Shown in pieces: positions 24,551-36,853 of a DNA stretch of 64,000 nt. Every line of letters starts with the position of its first letter. The first letter of the stretch is position 1. Position numbers and translations under genes: made by a program. Origin of the DNA: Trichopria drosophilae (lineage: Eukaryota > Arthropoda > Insecta > Hymenoptera > Diapriidae); contig CM059587.1 in the NCBI GenBank assembly GCA_030407085.1, positions 34,383,001 to 34,447,000 of the forward strand, written 5' to 3'. The notes under the pieces were generated by a model. It was given only the letters and a program-made list of their open reading frames with translations, was not told where the DNA came from and searched no databases.

Positions 24551-24680
24551 ATTTAGTAAATATATATAGAAAAGAATGATAAAATTTTGTCGAAGTGGTG
24601 ATATTTTTGGCAATTCAGTCACCAGTTAGAGTTTTGCATTCCAGTCTGGGCGTATTTTTTAATAAAAAAACAACATTTTT

Positions 24681-25331
24681 TCAGTCTTATCGCCACTGCG
24701 TTTACAAGAAGATGCGGAAAAATCTGAAATCTTCCATACATTTTCTCAAACGTGTCCTGAAGCTTCAAAAAAAAGGGGGGGGGGGTGAAAAAAAAAACAT
24801 TTTCCACTGAGATAGAACGTTTTTAAAGGCGGTCATTTTTTGCTCAAAAAGAGAAGTTAAAATTTCATCGTTATTTATCTATAACTCTCTCATGCTGGGA
24901 CGTTCTAAATTTATGAGCAATTTAGTTTCCGGGTATAGTCTTTAAAAAAATTGAGTCAAGGAAATATACGCTTTGTTTTTACGGTATGACTTTTTCGGCA
25001 AAAATTAAACGACAGTTAGCTATAGAGTATCGTGTTCCTTACATTTTTCCTCATCTTCTACCCTAAATATTAATTTACAAAAGAATTGTTTTCGACGAGT
25101 TATCACGTAGGAATACTAAATTTCTTGGCTAGCATGAAATCTGGAAACGGTAAAATGTGCCAAATATTATTTAAAAAAATCATTTTGTTATTTTCTGAAT
25201 CCATCTGTGATTTTTACTAAATAGAGGTCGGTGAAAAGTTCTTTTTCAGCCGATACAAAAATTCAGCGATTTAATGTAAGATTTCAGATTTTTCAGATCT
25301 TCTTGAAAAAGCGCAGTGGCGATAAGACTGA
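24681..25331. mobile_element. Foldback/TIR element with CAGTCTTATCGCCACTGCG ends
   Basis: CAGTCTTATCGCCACTGCG at 24682 is mirrored by CGCAGTGGCGATAAGACTG ending at 25330. The arms extend about 60 bp to AAGAAGAT..GAAAAATCTGAAATC. The interior has no supported gene and holds a GGGGGGGG run near 24777. Confidence 0.6.
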
Positions 25332-25804
25332 AAGAATTTTGGTTTTTTAATTCAATGTTATGTCTGTGGCGACCGAGAATATAGGTCTGGATGAACTATT
25401 GAATGGCCAGTTCAACAAAAAAAAGTATACTATTGTTTTTCATAAAATGTCGGCGTTTCAGACCCTAAACAAAAATGCAATAAAGAAAAGTTGTGTCCGA
25501 AATCTTATACGTCCGTCCATCCGTCCGTATGTCATTTTTTTGCGCGCTATATCTCGCCAATGGTACAACTGATTTTAAAGTTCAATCTCTTTTTGAGCTT
25601 GATATGGCCTAACTTAGAACTGATTAGTTTTTTTAGTCGATCCGTACTAGATTACGGGGATGACGAACAAAAAAAACTGAAAAATACGTTTTTTTGCACA
25701 AAAAAATCCTTCCAACAAAAAAGATGGAGCATCAAATTCCTATACAAAACTTGCTTTGTAAAATCAACATTTGTGACATAAAAACAAGAAGGTGCCACCT
25801 GTGG

Positions 25805-25894
25805 AAAGGGAAAATTTTAGTTCACATAAAAGGTCTATTTATATATATATATAACTTTTATGTGACCTTTTATGTGAACTAAAATTTTCCCTTT
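25805..25894. repeat. Short perfect hairpin in AT-rich DNA
   Basis: AAAGGGAAAATTTTAGTTCA on the left mirrors TGAACTAAAATTTTCCCTTT on the right, with CATAAAAGGTC and GACCTTTTATG continuing the arms and a TATATATATA loop. The arms are about 30 bp. It could be a small MITE or a stable RNA stem. Confidence 0.65.
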
Positions 25895-26984
25895 AATATA
25901 TTAATTAGTGAAAATAATGTAGTTTAACCTTCATTTACGGAGTTTCCGTTTATGTTACAAAAAAACCTGTCCAGAATAGAATTTTGTAATGAATTTAATG
26001 ATCTACGTCGAAAACACTTTTTCATCAGATTTATATTTCTAAAAATAAATGCAAAAAATGGCCAAAATTTTATTATAAATTTGTAAAAATTATAAAATCA
26101 TTTTTGTGTTTTGACCTTGAATGTGACCTTGACGCCAATTTTTACTACAATATTCGTGTTCAGCGCACCAAATTACGTCGGTAAACGGCGTTTCGAAGAG
26201 ATTCAAGGTATATGGATCTTTCGCAAATACAATCAGAAATCTCATCAAAAGTATAAAAATTGCTTCTTCTTCCACAAATTTCAATATTTTTCGATGGCTC
26301 TTTTTTTATTTTATTTCTAAAACCTACAGGCAGAAAGAAGGATACCGATTTTGCGAAATTTTAATTTTGTGAGAAATTACAGTGTCAAAAATGCTGAAAA
26401 AATAACTTTTTTTTGTTGTTCTTTTCACGTTAGTTCTCATCCAAAATAGTGTCAGAAAAAAATATTACGAATTTTTTTTATTTTTTTTTAAGAATCGCAA
26501 CGATTCTTTTCAATATAATGCAAAATACTAAAATTTATCAAAAAAGTACACTTTTTCAACGTTAACTGCAAGTCCAAAGGTCGTAGCATTGCGATTCCCG
26601 AAATATGAATAAATTACATGTTCACGAACTTTTGGCCTTTTTTCGAAAAATTCCGACTCAACAAGTCAAATTTAAAATTTGTAAAAAATCATAACTTTGA
26701 AACGACAAATCGTAGCGAATTTTTACACGATTCATTTTAAAGGTCTTGAATTGTAGTATTCATGAAAAAATTGGCAATTGCTATAAAATTTTGTCGGAAG
26801 AAAAAACTTGGAAAATTCAAATTTTTGAAAACTTGACAACTAAGAAATAACAATGCCTAAGTAAAAGTGAAAGTACTAATTGAAAGCTTTATCCGTGTAC
26901 TTTGAAAGATATCCTATGAGTTTTGTAAATATCGTCAAAGGGTTTCGAGATACAACGTAGTATTTGACAAATTTGAAAATTCAG
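25895..26984. other. No gene supported
   Basis: AT-rich sequence. GTTCACGAACTTTTGGCC occurs at 26620 and again in the mariner-like end at 26995, so part of this stretch is probably decayed Tc1/mariner DNA. Confidence 0.4.
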
Positions 26985-27013
26985 AGCGTTCACGAACTTT
27001 TGGCCGGTACAGT
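26985..27013 (+). mobile_element. Tc1/mariner-like terminal remnant
   Basis: CGTTCACGAACTTTTGGCC followed by GGTACAGTA reads, on the other strand, TACTGTACCGGCCAAAAGTT, a typical Tc1/mariner terminus at a TA. The matching left end was not confidently located. Confidence 0.5.
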
Positions 27014-27277
27014 AAATTGGAAAATTTCGAATTAAATTGCACAGTTTTAAAAGCAATAAATATGTAGAGGTTAAGTTATCAATTTACAATTATACAACGG
27101 TTTTACATAAATCACACTGTATAAATTTCGACGTAATTTTATAGTGAAAAAGGTGGAAATTACAATATCGTCAGTGAATATCGTTGTAAATTTAAAGTTC
27201 CAAAGTAAGTTTTCTACCTTGCCGATGTAATTTCACAGGGGCACTGTAAATCAGAAAGAATCAGTTCTTTCACAGTA

Positions 27278-27376
27278 AACACAAAAGTAACAGTTATGTA
27301 ACAAATATGTAACATTTATGTAACAATGTAACCATTATGTAAATATTACATAACTGTTACTTTCCGTGTTTGCAGG
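27278..27376. mobile_element. ~100-bp MITE with AAAGTAACAGTTATGTAA arms
   Basis: AAAGTAACAGTTATGTAAC on the left mirrors TTACATAACTGTTACTTT on the right, with AAACAC outside both arms and several ATGTAAC words in the loop. Confidence 0.6.
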
Positions 27377-27983
27377 GTAGTAATGAGAATCCAGATTTTT
27401 CAGAAAGTCCTTAAAATGAGATCCTAATTTTGATGTATTTATGGTTTACTAAGATGATATCATAATCGGGTCAGAATTCGATAAACTGTGATCATAAAGG
27501 TATCTTAAATATATCATAATTATGACACCACATTTTTATCATAAAGAAGTCATAATTTAGTAATAAATATTGAAATGAATAATATTTACTAATATTTACT
27601 AATAACTACTAATTAAGAAAATTTAAATCGATAAATAATGTCTAGAAATGAAATTCTATAGAAATAAACATATAATGCAGTTAAAGTTACATTAAAATGG
27701 GGGCCAATATAGGTGTGTATTTGTGTATATGTATAATTTTCATACATACACGGAATGAGAGGTTGGTATAAGAAAAAAACTACTACGAATTAATAATTAT
27801 TTAAAATAAAAAGCAATACCAAAAAATTCTTTTTGTAATAAAATAAATATATATAAATAAATTTTGTTATGGGCTTTGAACCGATCAATTATAAAAAAAT
27901 AAAAAAAAAATATGTAACTGAAAAATTATGTAATTATATTGAAAAAAAGGGGGGGGGTGGGATTATACAAATAAAAATTTTCT

Positions 27984-28028
27984 TGAAACACCTACCGTTT
28001 CGGACCTCTCGGGTCCCTCTTCAGGGGT
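27984..28028 (-). ncRNA. Hammerhead-ribozyme-like motif (Penelope-type)
   Basis: On the minus strand CTGAAGA (fits CUGANGA) is followed by a GGACC...GGTCC stem II and then GAAAC. GTTTC follows, giving a possible short stem III and a GUU cleavage triplet. There is one extra G between box I and stem II. Such motifs lie in the terminal repeats of Penelope-like elements. Activity is not established. Confidence 0.4.
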
Positions 28029-28099
28029 CATATATAAATAAACAAATAAAAAATAACATTGTTTAAGTTGCTCTTTTGTTAGTGTAAAAATAAAATACA

Positions 28100-28700
28100 T
28101 AATTATATATTAACATTTTTTTAAAATGTCTAATGAAATAAAAAGGTTTATATTACAATTAAAGGTCAAATTGCTGAGATCTTAATTAGCCTGAGCTAAG
28201 CAATATTTGTAGGTTTGTTTTAACTGTTTTTCAACGTAGTTTACATTAAATAAATGAGAATTTATTAAGACTTTTTTGAAATCTAGTTAAAACGAGCCAA
28301 CAAGTGTTGATTAGCTCAGACCAATTAAATTCTCAGAAATTTGATCTCTTTAAGAGATTTTTATACTAATAACAAAATTATATTTTTAAGTTACTCATCT
28401 GAACACTTTATGATACAATTATGATATGATTTTGATTAATGTCGTAAAAATATGACCTCTTTAAGAAGTCTTCGTGCCATTACCAAAATGACACCTTTAA
28501 GTGGGTCATCTGACCACATTATGACATAATTCTGATATCATTTTGAGTTTTCTTAACGAGGTCAGAAATTTTGTCTAATATCTTTCTGAGCTCTTTGCGA
28601 GATCAACTTGCGGTCTGGAAAATGTCAACAAAATTGTAAAAACTTTGAAATGTAATTTCACATTTACTTTTCCCAGTACACGATTAATAGAAATTGGATT
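28100..28700. repeat. Diverged repeats with GACCTCTTTAAGAAGTC words
   Basis: Several ATGATAT.ATTTTGA and CTCTTTAAGA words recur here and, partly inverted, at 27410-27560. No gene was seen; it is possibly one decayed inverted-repeat element. Confidence 0.35.
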
Positions 28701-28952
28701 CGAAAGATTTAAAAAAATAAAAAATTTAGAATTCTTCCTGAATTTCGTTAACAGAATCGCGGAACAAGGTTTATCAGAAACTAGACGAATCGGTCGCTGA
28801 TACCATTGCGGAAGTTACTCGAATCCTTTTCTAAATTCAAAATCTGCATTATGAACAATCGATAAAAGTAGAAGTGAAGGGTCGTTAAAACGAAACTGAA
28901 AACGCGGTTATTCCTGTTCGTTTGCAAAAAATGCACATGGCGTTACAAACCT

Positions 28953-29435
28953 GTATAAATGTGCGGATATTATGTCGGGCAAGTGAATTTTTTTTTTAAC
29001 CCGCACACTTTCGTTTCTTTGGTACACACTTGGATGAAAAATCTGTATGTATCTTATATGCTCAGCGACCCATTGCGGATGGCTAGTAAGTCACCGACAC
29101 AGATATCGCATACATTCAAATCTCGGGGAAGAAACAGGTGCGAACGAACGAACCTGTGCGCGCGTCGGTACTCTTCGTGAACGCTCGGCCGCGCACTCGC
29201 GAGTTACCTACAGGTAGTTTAAAAATGGCGTCCGACACGGACAGGTAGTCGACGTCGTTCGCGGGCACACTTTCCAGGTCGATGCAAAGTTCGCGATTTA
29301 TCGCAAAAAAAAATAAAAATCCGTCGCGTTCGACGCGTTTTTTGAAAAAGCCATAAGAGATCCGGAAATCGTGAACGATGTCGCAGGCCTCTGCAGGGCT
29401 GCTTCGACCCGTCGCGAGGTGATCGATGATTCTCG
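28953..29435 (+). promoter_or_regulatory. Inferred promoter and non-coding first exon of the PPP1R16-like gene
   Basis: This is the strongest CpG-rich patch left of the coding exons (GCGCGCGTCGG, CGGCCGCGCACTCGCG). It contains TATAAAT at 28953-28959 and ends at a consensus donor, TCTCG|GTAAGA, at 29435. The plus strand has no long frame, which fits a 5'UTR exon. The next plus-strand acceptor in the gene is at 36522. The link is inferred and needs RNA data. A second, weaker GC-richer patch just upstream of the coding exon (36340-36480) could be an alternative first exon. Confidence 0.45.
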
Positions 29436-30340
29436 GTAAGAAAACGGAAATAACATCTCCGGGAAAAAGCGTATGTTTTTTTGAAAAAGGGTGTTTTCAC
29501 TTCTGAAAAATGGATGTGTGCGAGTTCTCGTTTCGCGGCTGGAGCTGCAGACAGAGACTCGGATTTCGGAGCGAAATTCCTGCGAGTTCCGAGGTCGTTA
29601 CTCCGGACATCCGGTAATTGATACTCGAGTGTACCTAATATGCGGCCTTGTTTATGACCAGAATTACAATTTTTTTTTTTATTGTGCACCAAATCAATAT
29701 TGTCTATGAAACATGAATTTTTCTGCATGCGTAATGATCCGAGAGGGCTGATGTTGATGTACTAATTTTCTCTTGTTGTCAATATGTTTTTGTGTCGAAC
29801 AACATGTGCCTGTGATCGTTGACATATTTTATGTGTCTATATCCTAAAGTTTTAACTAACATCAATATTAAAAAAATTGTTAAAACAGTTCCTGTTTGCA
29901 ATTAGTTTTATATAGTAATATAAGAAACTAATCGTATGATTACGATCCCTTCATCATATGTCATCCAGAAACAAAAACTTTACCTAAGAAACAATTGTTT
30001 ACATGAAATAGACATATTAATTTGCTCATATTCTGAATGAAATACTGAGAATTACATGCGTCTAAGTAATGGTCACCGTGATATATTTAAAAAAAATGTA
30101 GTTATGTAAAAATAGTTATGTAGTCTACTAAATACCTTGCCTCCACTATGACAAGTTCTACTGGTCAAACTAAATGGGCCTGAAGTTCCGAACGTTCAAT
30201 GAACAATTTTCCTAAGATAAAAGAATAGCCAAATGATCTATAAGCATCATTATTGGTTCGTGCGATTTTTTATTATTTACATACAAGAAATGTATCATTT
30301 TTAAAGTACAAATGGTACTAATTTTAATAAACTAACCCAA
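29436..30340. other. Start of the large 5' intron; no gene seen
   Basis: It begins GC-rich, then turns AT-rich after about 29750. Frames on either strand over 29219-29728 lack a recognisable domain. Confidence 0.4.
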
Positions 30341-30355
30341 TATGAGAATAAAAAA

Positions 30356-30544
30356 TTGACAGAATCATTTACTGAATGTTCAGAACTTCAGGCACATCAA
30401 ACTGAAAGAAGATTGGAAACTAGACTGAAAGAACACAAAAAGAATACTGAAGATAGCGAAGATAAATACATGGGTTTAACTAAGATCTTCTTCATTAATT
30501 TAAAATGGTCAAAAAGTTTTTTGAAAACATCTATGTTACTATAA
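30356..30544 (+). pseudogene. Penelope-like element GIY-YIG endonuclease remnant
   Basis: The 62-aa frame contains HQTERRLETRLKEHKKN, which resembles the ...GQT.RsLktRlkEHk... stretch of the GIY-YIG endonuclease at the C-terminus of Penelope-like retroelements. The upstream GIY/YIG part is not clear and no reverse transcriptase was found, so the copy is 5'-truncated or decayed. A hammerhead-like motif 330 bp downstream on the same strand fits the order seen in these elements. Confidence 0.5.
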
Positions 30545-30860
30545 AACAGATGAATTCTTGAATTATTAACATAATATTTTGATCAACATATATGTAACGT
30601 ATTATTACAAATCTTAATACACTTATTAAACAATAAAAGTTTGTAATGTTTTAAACTTTCCTATCTAAATAATAACCTTTCATTTCAATATAAGTAAAAC
30701 AATCTGCGAAGTTCTTTCTATACAAAATAAACATTTTTTAAATACAGTCAATAAGATTTGTATTATATTTTTTTTTAAACTTTAACGAAAGTCCATAACA
30801 AATGAATGTTAAAAACTTTCTTTTGTATACAACATTTTTAATTTTCATTCGTTTTTCACT

Positions 30861-30926
30861 ATTATGTTACTTTTCTGATGAGGGCTACGAACTAGAGCCG
30901 AAAACATTAAAATGTTGTTTTTGTAA
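30861..30926 (+). ncRNA. Hammerhead-ribozyme-like motif downstream of the Penelope remnant
   Basis: CTGATGA at 30875, then stem II GGGCT...AGAGCC, then GAAA at 30900. The following AACATT-AA-AATGTT can form stem III. GTTAC (30866) and GTAAT (30924) could form part of stem I. The base at the cleavage position appears to be G, which normally abolishes cleavage, so this copy may be inactive. Confidence 0.45.
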
Positions 30927-31047
30927 TCTTTTTAGACGTTTTTTTAATATAATTGTTATTGTTTTTGTGATTTTTATGTGCGTCTTTTCAGACATAATTT
31001 TTTTTAATATATTATGGTAACCGTTACTTAGACACTAATTTGTTTGT

Positions 31048-32903
31048 CCTGCGAAAAATTTTAAGTAAGAATCTCATGAAAATTATTTTGCAAATTTCAT
31101 ATAAATATCCTATAGTACTCGCACTATGTTATGGAAACACTATTCAACAATATTTGCGATTTGTATGAAAATTGACCTGATTGTGATGAGATTTTTATGT
31201 AATTTCCATAAAATTTCAATTCAAAACATTTATGATTGTATGCTCATAAAACTACCTATTAAATTAATATAATTAATGGCTTAAACCTACCAATTGCATT
31301 AGATGTTGAAATACCATAGTTTAAAAATTTCTAAACATTTCAAACAATTTTTTTTTTTTTTATATTATTTGCCTTTTTCTTTCTTTAGATTTATTATAAT
31401 TGAATGCTAACAAATCATATTCATATACCAGTCTATTCCAAGTAACTGTTAAAACGAAATTTTATTAACTTTTTTTATTTATTTATTTAATAGGATCAAC
31501 AGCCCTTACTGTGCCTATTACAAAAATAATTATATACATTTAAATTTATGACGCGTATAGAACATTGGCTAAGGTTAATATCTTCGATAATAGGTCTGAA
31601 TTTATAGTTATGAATGTAATTTTTATCTTTTCTTTTTTTCTTTTACCTTTTTTTGTTAATTTAATTACTAGTTGAGATTATAAATGTTTCGATAAGGCCT
31701 AGCGTATGAGAATCCGTGCGATTACGACGCAAGGTGTTTGAAATGTTTAGAAATTTACAAACTATGGCATTTTAACATCTAATGCAATTGGTAGGTTTAA
31801 GCCGTTAATTATATTAATTTTTAAATGCACCTACGTCAAATCTACATTGCCTATTAAATTATTTTCTTACATGTAATAAAACTTTACATATTCTCTACGA
31901 TACCTGTATGACTAATAGATGTACACGCAAGAGCAACAATTGTTTCCCTATCGATATATTTTGTCTTTATTTTACCTATGTATCTGCACATGAAAAACAA
32001 AGATAAAAAGAGATCGATAGGGAAGCAATCATTGCTCTTGGGTGTATACACAGAAAAACCTTTGGGAGCTGCAGCACTGTTAACTTTTCAAATGATGATT
32101 AAAAATATAAGAGCGTAAAAATAAATTTGTTTCTGAATAGATATCGATTCAAAGTATCATTAAGAAAGTTTATGCACTATTTTTAGACCATCAAATTACT
32201 TATATGATTTATAAAGATCGTTGAAAGCGTAAAAACTGGCACTTTTTTCACTTTTTTGCTTCCGTATCGAAAATAGAGCAAAACAGAGCAAAATTTCACT
32301 AAAGCTTTTTTTGTAGAGCGCAAAATTTCCTACAAAAAATTCAGTAGCAGCGTTAGTCTAGCATTAATAGTTTAGCCAGAAAGAAAGCACGAATTTAAAC
32401 AAAATATTCCGAATATTTTACATTGGTTATTGATCAAACTGTAAGTTGATGTTCCATTGTAGTTTGTGGCTAAACTATTAACATTAGACTAGGGCTGCCA
32501 CTGACTTTTTTGTACGAAATTTCACGCTCTACAAAAAAGCTTCAGTGCAATTCTACTCTATTTTGCTCTGTTTTTGCTACGGAATCGTTGAAATGAAAAA
32601 AGTGCTGGTTCTTACGCTTTTAAAGAGCTTTATAAACCATATAAGTAATTTGATAGTCTAAAAATAGTTCATAAACTTTCTTATTGATACTAAGAATTGA
32701 TATCTATTCAGAAAAAAATTTCATGCTCTTATATTTTTAAGTATCATCTTAAAAGTTAAAAGTGCTGCGGGAGGGCTGCCCGCCCGGTTTGTGTGAGCAG
32801 CGCTCCCAAAGGATTTTCCGTGTATATATAAGACAACTATAAGGCACTTGTTTCAATTTCTAATGAGATTCTTATGAGAAACCTACTTTAAATTTTTCGC
32901 AGG
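31048..32903. mobile_element. Nested cluster of three foldback elements
   Basis: The outer ends CCTGCGAAAAATTTTAAGTA (31048) and the mirrored AAATTTTTCGCAGG (32903) enclose: an inverted repeat 31262-31820 (TTAAACCTACCAATTGCATT against AATGCAATTGGTAGGTTTAA); a smaller one 31921-32048 (AAGAGCAACAATTGTTTCCC mirrored by GGGAAGCAATCATTGCTCTT); and 32049-32822. The whole lies in the first intron of the phosphatase-subunit gene. Confidence 0.6.
32049..32822. mobile_element. 774-bp foldback element with TATA duplication
   Basis: The ends CACAGAAAAACCTTTGGGAG and the mirrored CTCCCAAAGGATTTTCCGTG are bordered by TATA on both sides (32045-32048, 32823-32826). The arms of about 330 bp mirror each other, for example CATATAAGTAATTTGATAGT against CATCAAATTACTTATATG. 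A 4-bp duplication with CAC ends resembles Chapaev-type (CACTA-related) elements. Confidence 0.65.
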
Positions 32904-33617
32904 ATATCTATGAAATTTATATAAACGATTGAGAATTGATTAGTTATTTCTTAACTTTAAATACTGAGAATGTTTATTTTAACAATTTTTCAGTCAAGAA
33001 ATCTAAATTTCAAAAAATGATTTGTATATAATCATTTATGAGTAATCTTCATTTGCAAAACCTGTAAATTGTTTGCTTCTTTGCAAATTTTTATTTAAAT
33101 TGGATACCAAATCATTAAAAAAAAAAAATTTAACGTTCTTGGATTAAACCTTAGTTGTATAATCTTATAGAAAGATTAAATTTATGAATATACATATACA
33201 AACCAGAGGGTTAAAATTAGGAACGAATTTAAAAGAAAAAGATTTTGTTTATCATTTAAGATGTTATTTTTATATCATAAAAGGCAGTTAAATACTTTTT
33301 CATTTTCGTTTTTATGATTTCAATCACAAACGATAATCTAAAAACTAATAATTTTTTTACTTCAATTAATATAGTATATTACATTTTTTTAATTATTTCA
33401 AACATATAAGAAACATTTATGTATAATATTCGTTTCTAAAAAATAATTTCTCAAAACTGTATTACGTTATGAATTTATATCAGTCAAGAACTTCTGTTCC
33501 TTAAAAGATTAAAGACGACGTAAATGTTGAAACATATTTAATTTTATGAACCATTTTATTTCCCTGACAATCAGTTCAAGTTTTAAATAGTTACTTCTTT
33601 GATAGGCTTTTTGTTTT
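32904..33617. other. Intronic AT-rich stretch, nothing recognised
   Basis: No exon, RNA gene or transposon end was seen. Confidence 0.35.
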
Positions 33618-34272
33618 ACGGCAGTTGCTTTAGAAGCCGAAAAAATACGTTTTTTTTAGCAATTTTTTTGAAAGGGAAGGAAATGATTGTGGTAAACAGA
33701 ATTTCGAGACTATAATATACTATATTTAAGCTGTAAAAAACAATTTTTATTATTAGAAAATATTGAAATTTTTCAAAGTTATAAGGATTTTTCTGTGCCG
33801 GTGATGGAGGTCTTGCGATGCATCTGAAACAATCGAACCAACATTTTTTTGTCATTTTTATAAGTTTTTTTTCTATATAAACTAAAAAATATCGAAGAAG
33901 TTATAAAATTACAAATTTTTTCAAAGTTTAAACCAAAAATTCACTTTAAGTTGCATAACAAGTAGTTTCAATAATACTTTTGTCCAATGTTTTTAGTTCA
34001 AATAGAAGATAATTTACCTCCATCCCCTTAGTTTTTTTCGATCGGATATATATTCTTTTGCTATCGCCGGCACCGATTTACAAGTGCAGACTTCAGGTGC
34101 TCCAGAAAAGTCCTTATAACTTTGAAAAATTTCAATATTTTCTCATAAAAATTGATTTTTAAAGCTTAAATATAGTACACTATCGTCTCAAAATTCCATT
34201 GACCGCAATCATTTCCTTCCCTTTCAAAAAAATTGCTAACAGAACTTTTTTTTGCTTCTAAAGTCTATTGCC
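33618..34272. mobile_element. Intronic foldback element (GGCAGTTGCTTTAGAAGC)
   Basis: The arms of about 180 bp are inverted: TTGAAAGGGAAGGAAATGAT on the left against ATCATTTCCTTCCCTTTCAA on the right, and GAAATTTTTCAAAGTTATAAGG against CCTTATAACTTTGAAAAATTTC. The ends mirror as GCTTTAGAAGC and GCTTCTAAAGTC. Confidence 0.65.
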
Positions 34273-36522
34273 TTAAAGTATTAAAAAGTTATGTATTCTT
34301 TTAAAATTAACAATCGTTTTTATATTAACCACTTAATATCATTAAACTTCCACAGCATTTTTAATTAATCGTTGAGCAAACTAAATTTAAAGTAAAATGT
34401 TGAAAAGAATTCATATAAACAAAACAAGCTTGTTAAGTAATCCGTAAGAGAATCAACTATTATCTTTAGACATATACTTCGTTTGCAAGGTCAAATGAAA
34501 GTGCAAAAGTCATTAATAATTTTTCCGCAGATTCTTTCATCAGTTACGTACATTATAATTAAAATAAGTCATTTCCATGACAAAATGCATTGATTTTGAT
34601 TTTTATTATTTATTTATAATAATGTATGTCCTTGTTTCAATTCCGATTTATGTTATTTTGTTTGTTGTTTTTAATTAATCCAGAATTATTTGATTTGAAA
34701 ACCATTTCATTAATTAAATTTCAGCTGCTCTATGTCTGTTATCAAGTTATGGACAATGTACGCTGTAATATAATTCCATTTAGTAAATGAAATAACAAAA
34801 TTGATATTTAAATTACAAATGGAAATTATATTCAATGGATTGCACCCAATATGTACTTTTCCAATTTACTTTGTTTCTACTGCATAATTTATTGTTGAAA
34901 TCGATGAAAGATAATCAATGTTGTTGATGTAATTTCCTTGAAAGGACAGAATGATAAAAGTTTAGTGATAAAGAGATTACGTGATGCAAAACCAAAATAA
35001 ATCATATTTAAACTATTATAAAATATTGAGTTTTTGTGAAAATCGTTAATCTAATTAAAAAATGGTTAAATTAGGAAAAAATTTATATTTATTAATTTAT
35101 AAAATTTTATTTAAAATGAAATTTCCGAAATTGATTTACTTCAATGTAAATATTTAGCTTACATTTTTACAGTAACCAATTTTCTAATAATTTTCCGTCT
35201 TTGTCAATTTATCGCAGTTTCTAATTTTAAGTTGTAAGCAAATAAATTCAAACTTTCTGGACAACCATTTTTCATACCTAACAAAGTTGTAAACTTTACA
35301 CAATATTGAAAAACTTGTAAAACATGCACATAATTGATTTTCAATTAAAGGCGATAAAAATTTTTGATGATTAATTCTGCTGTGTTTACATCGAAGCTGT
35401 ATTGTTATTGATTACACGATAAAGTTGTAAATGGTAAACATAAAATGATGATTATACATGTATTTAATAATGAGATACTATTTTATTTCCTTGCAAAGTT
35501 TTTCATGAGAAATTTTTTAGTGTTTAATTCTCAATTTTATATATTTATGTAATTGCTTTAAAAAAATATTAATCTTCAATGATATCTAGGATTGATAACT
35601 AAACTACTCGCAAGTTATCTTATCACAAAGTTTCTCGAATATCTTACATCATTCAATTTTCTATTTGTTTACTATATTTTTCAAATACGTTACCTGAAAA
35701 CATTAGTTTTCTATCGATTATCTTGATGTATCATTGTTCTTTAAAAAGAAATTAATGTAAGTGCAATACAATACATCAGTGTTTACATATTTTTCATTTA
35801 TACTTTAATCTTATAAGCATTGCTTTTAGTCATGTGAAAAAAGAAATAAAAAATATCACTTTTGTTTTTTGAAGTTTTTTCATCAATGATATCATTGTTT
35901 AGTTGTACGACGACTTGTCATAAATTACCTTGACAAATCTCATTCATTAGTATCTCAACTTTCAATTGTGTTTATCGTAAAGATATTTATTAATCTCTAT
36001 GTATATCTTTGATCCTTTTACAACATGTATACGACTGTTAATGAGAAATATTTTAAAAACATTAATTAGAAATGTTGTTACTGATTTATTATATAAATAA
36101 TAATTGTTGGGTAACATAAATCACATAAATATACTCTATTTGCTTAATTTTGCTATTATTAACAAATTGTTATATTCATTAATAGTACCTAAAATAATAC
36201 TATCAAAACTTTGCAAACCATCGAAGGTAATGGTACATTTTTCCTCATCATTATTCTTTAACTGGCAATCTTTTAACGCAGCCAGCACCTGCAAATATTT
36301 GCATCAATGTACTGCAATGAGATTAGAAAATGGATATCGTGGATTCTTTTGTGTCAATATTGTCGCACGACTCGCTGATACGGTGCGTCGAGAAGATCAC
36401 GGCATTTTTCGCGACCCGGTATTCCTGGCGATGCTTCTGTGGATTCTCGGTTACCTAATGATAGAGAAGTTCCAAAGGCCTCAGAATGGTGAAGCGATTT
36501 ATAAGTCGATCGTTTCTTTCAG
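34273..36522. other. Intronic AT-rich stretch before the first coding exon
   Basis: No exon was recognised until the GC-richer 36230-36522. That patch has an open frame but no known domain, and it ends in the acceptor GTTTCTTTCAG at 36522. Confidence 0.4.
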
Positions 36523-36560
36523 CTGGTGAAAGTGCACGAAAAGGCCACGAGTACTTAAAA

Positions 36561-36789
36561 ATGGAGCATGCGGACCTGGTGTCCGAGATGGTGCACGTGG
36601 AGCGGCTTACTACACAAGAGCGGCTGCACCTTGCTCGCCATCGTCGGATTCAACAACTCAAGGTCTGGCGACAACGTGAGAAAGAATGGATGCGACACCA
36701 ATCTCGTCACACCAGCAGCAAGCGGCACATCTATTTCAGCGATAGTGTCATGTTACTAGAAGCTGCTGCAAGGAACGATATCGATGAAG
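36561..36789 (+). CDS. PPP1R16-like PP1 targeting subunit, coding exon 1
   Basis: The protein is a regulatory subunit that tethers protein phosphatase 1 to membranes (MYPT3/TIMAP family; fly MYPT-75D). The exon follows the acceptor GTTTCTTTCAG (36522) and 38 bp of leader; the ATG at 36561 starts MEHADLVSEMVHVERLT. Residues 14-50 form a charged, helical Arg/Lys/Glu-rich stretch. RHIYF at residues 55-59 fits the RVxF PP1-docking motif, followed directly by SDSVMLLEAAARND, the start of the ankyrin region, as in the family. It ends GAA G|GTAAAAAG, phase 1. An upstream in-frame ATG at 36486 lies on the other side of the acceptor and is not used if splicing is as drawn. Confidence 0.9.
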
Positions 36790-36853
36790 GTAAAAAGATT
36801 GTATAATTTTAATAGCATGTCATACAGTAATTAAATATTTCAATTCAAAACTT

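Noticed and set aside
29219..29728. 169-aa minus-strand open frame in the CpG-rich block
   Set aside because: Arg/Pro-rich composition is explained by GC-rich promoter sequence; no domain, and the plus strand has the better splice donor.
36104..36529. 141-aa plus-strand frame just before coding exon 1
   Set aside because: It lies upstream of the strong acceptor at 36522, has no family match and is AT-biased at its start; kept only as a possible alternative 5' exon region.
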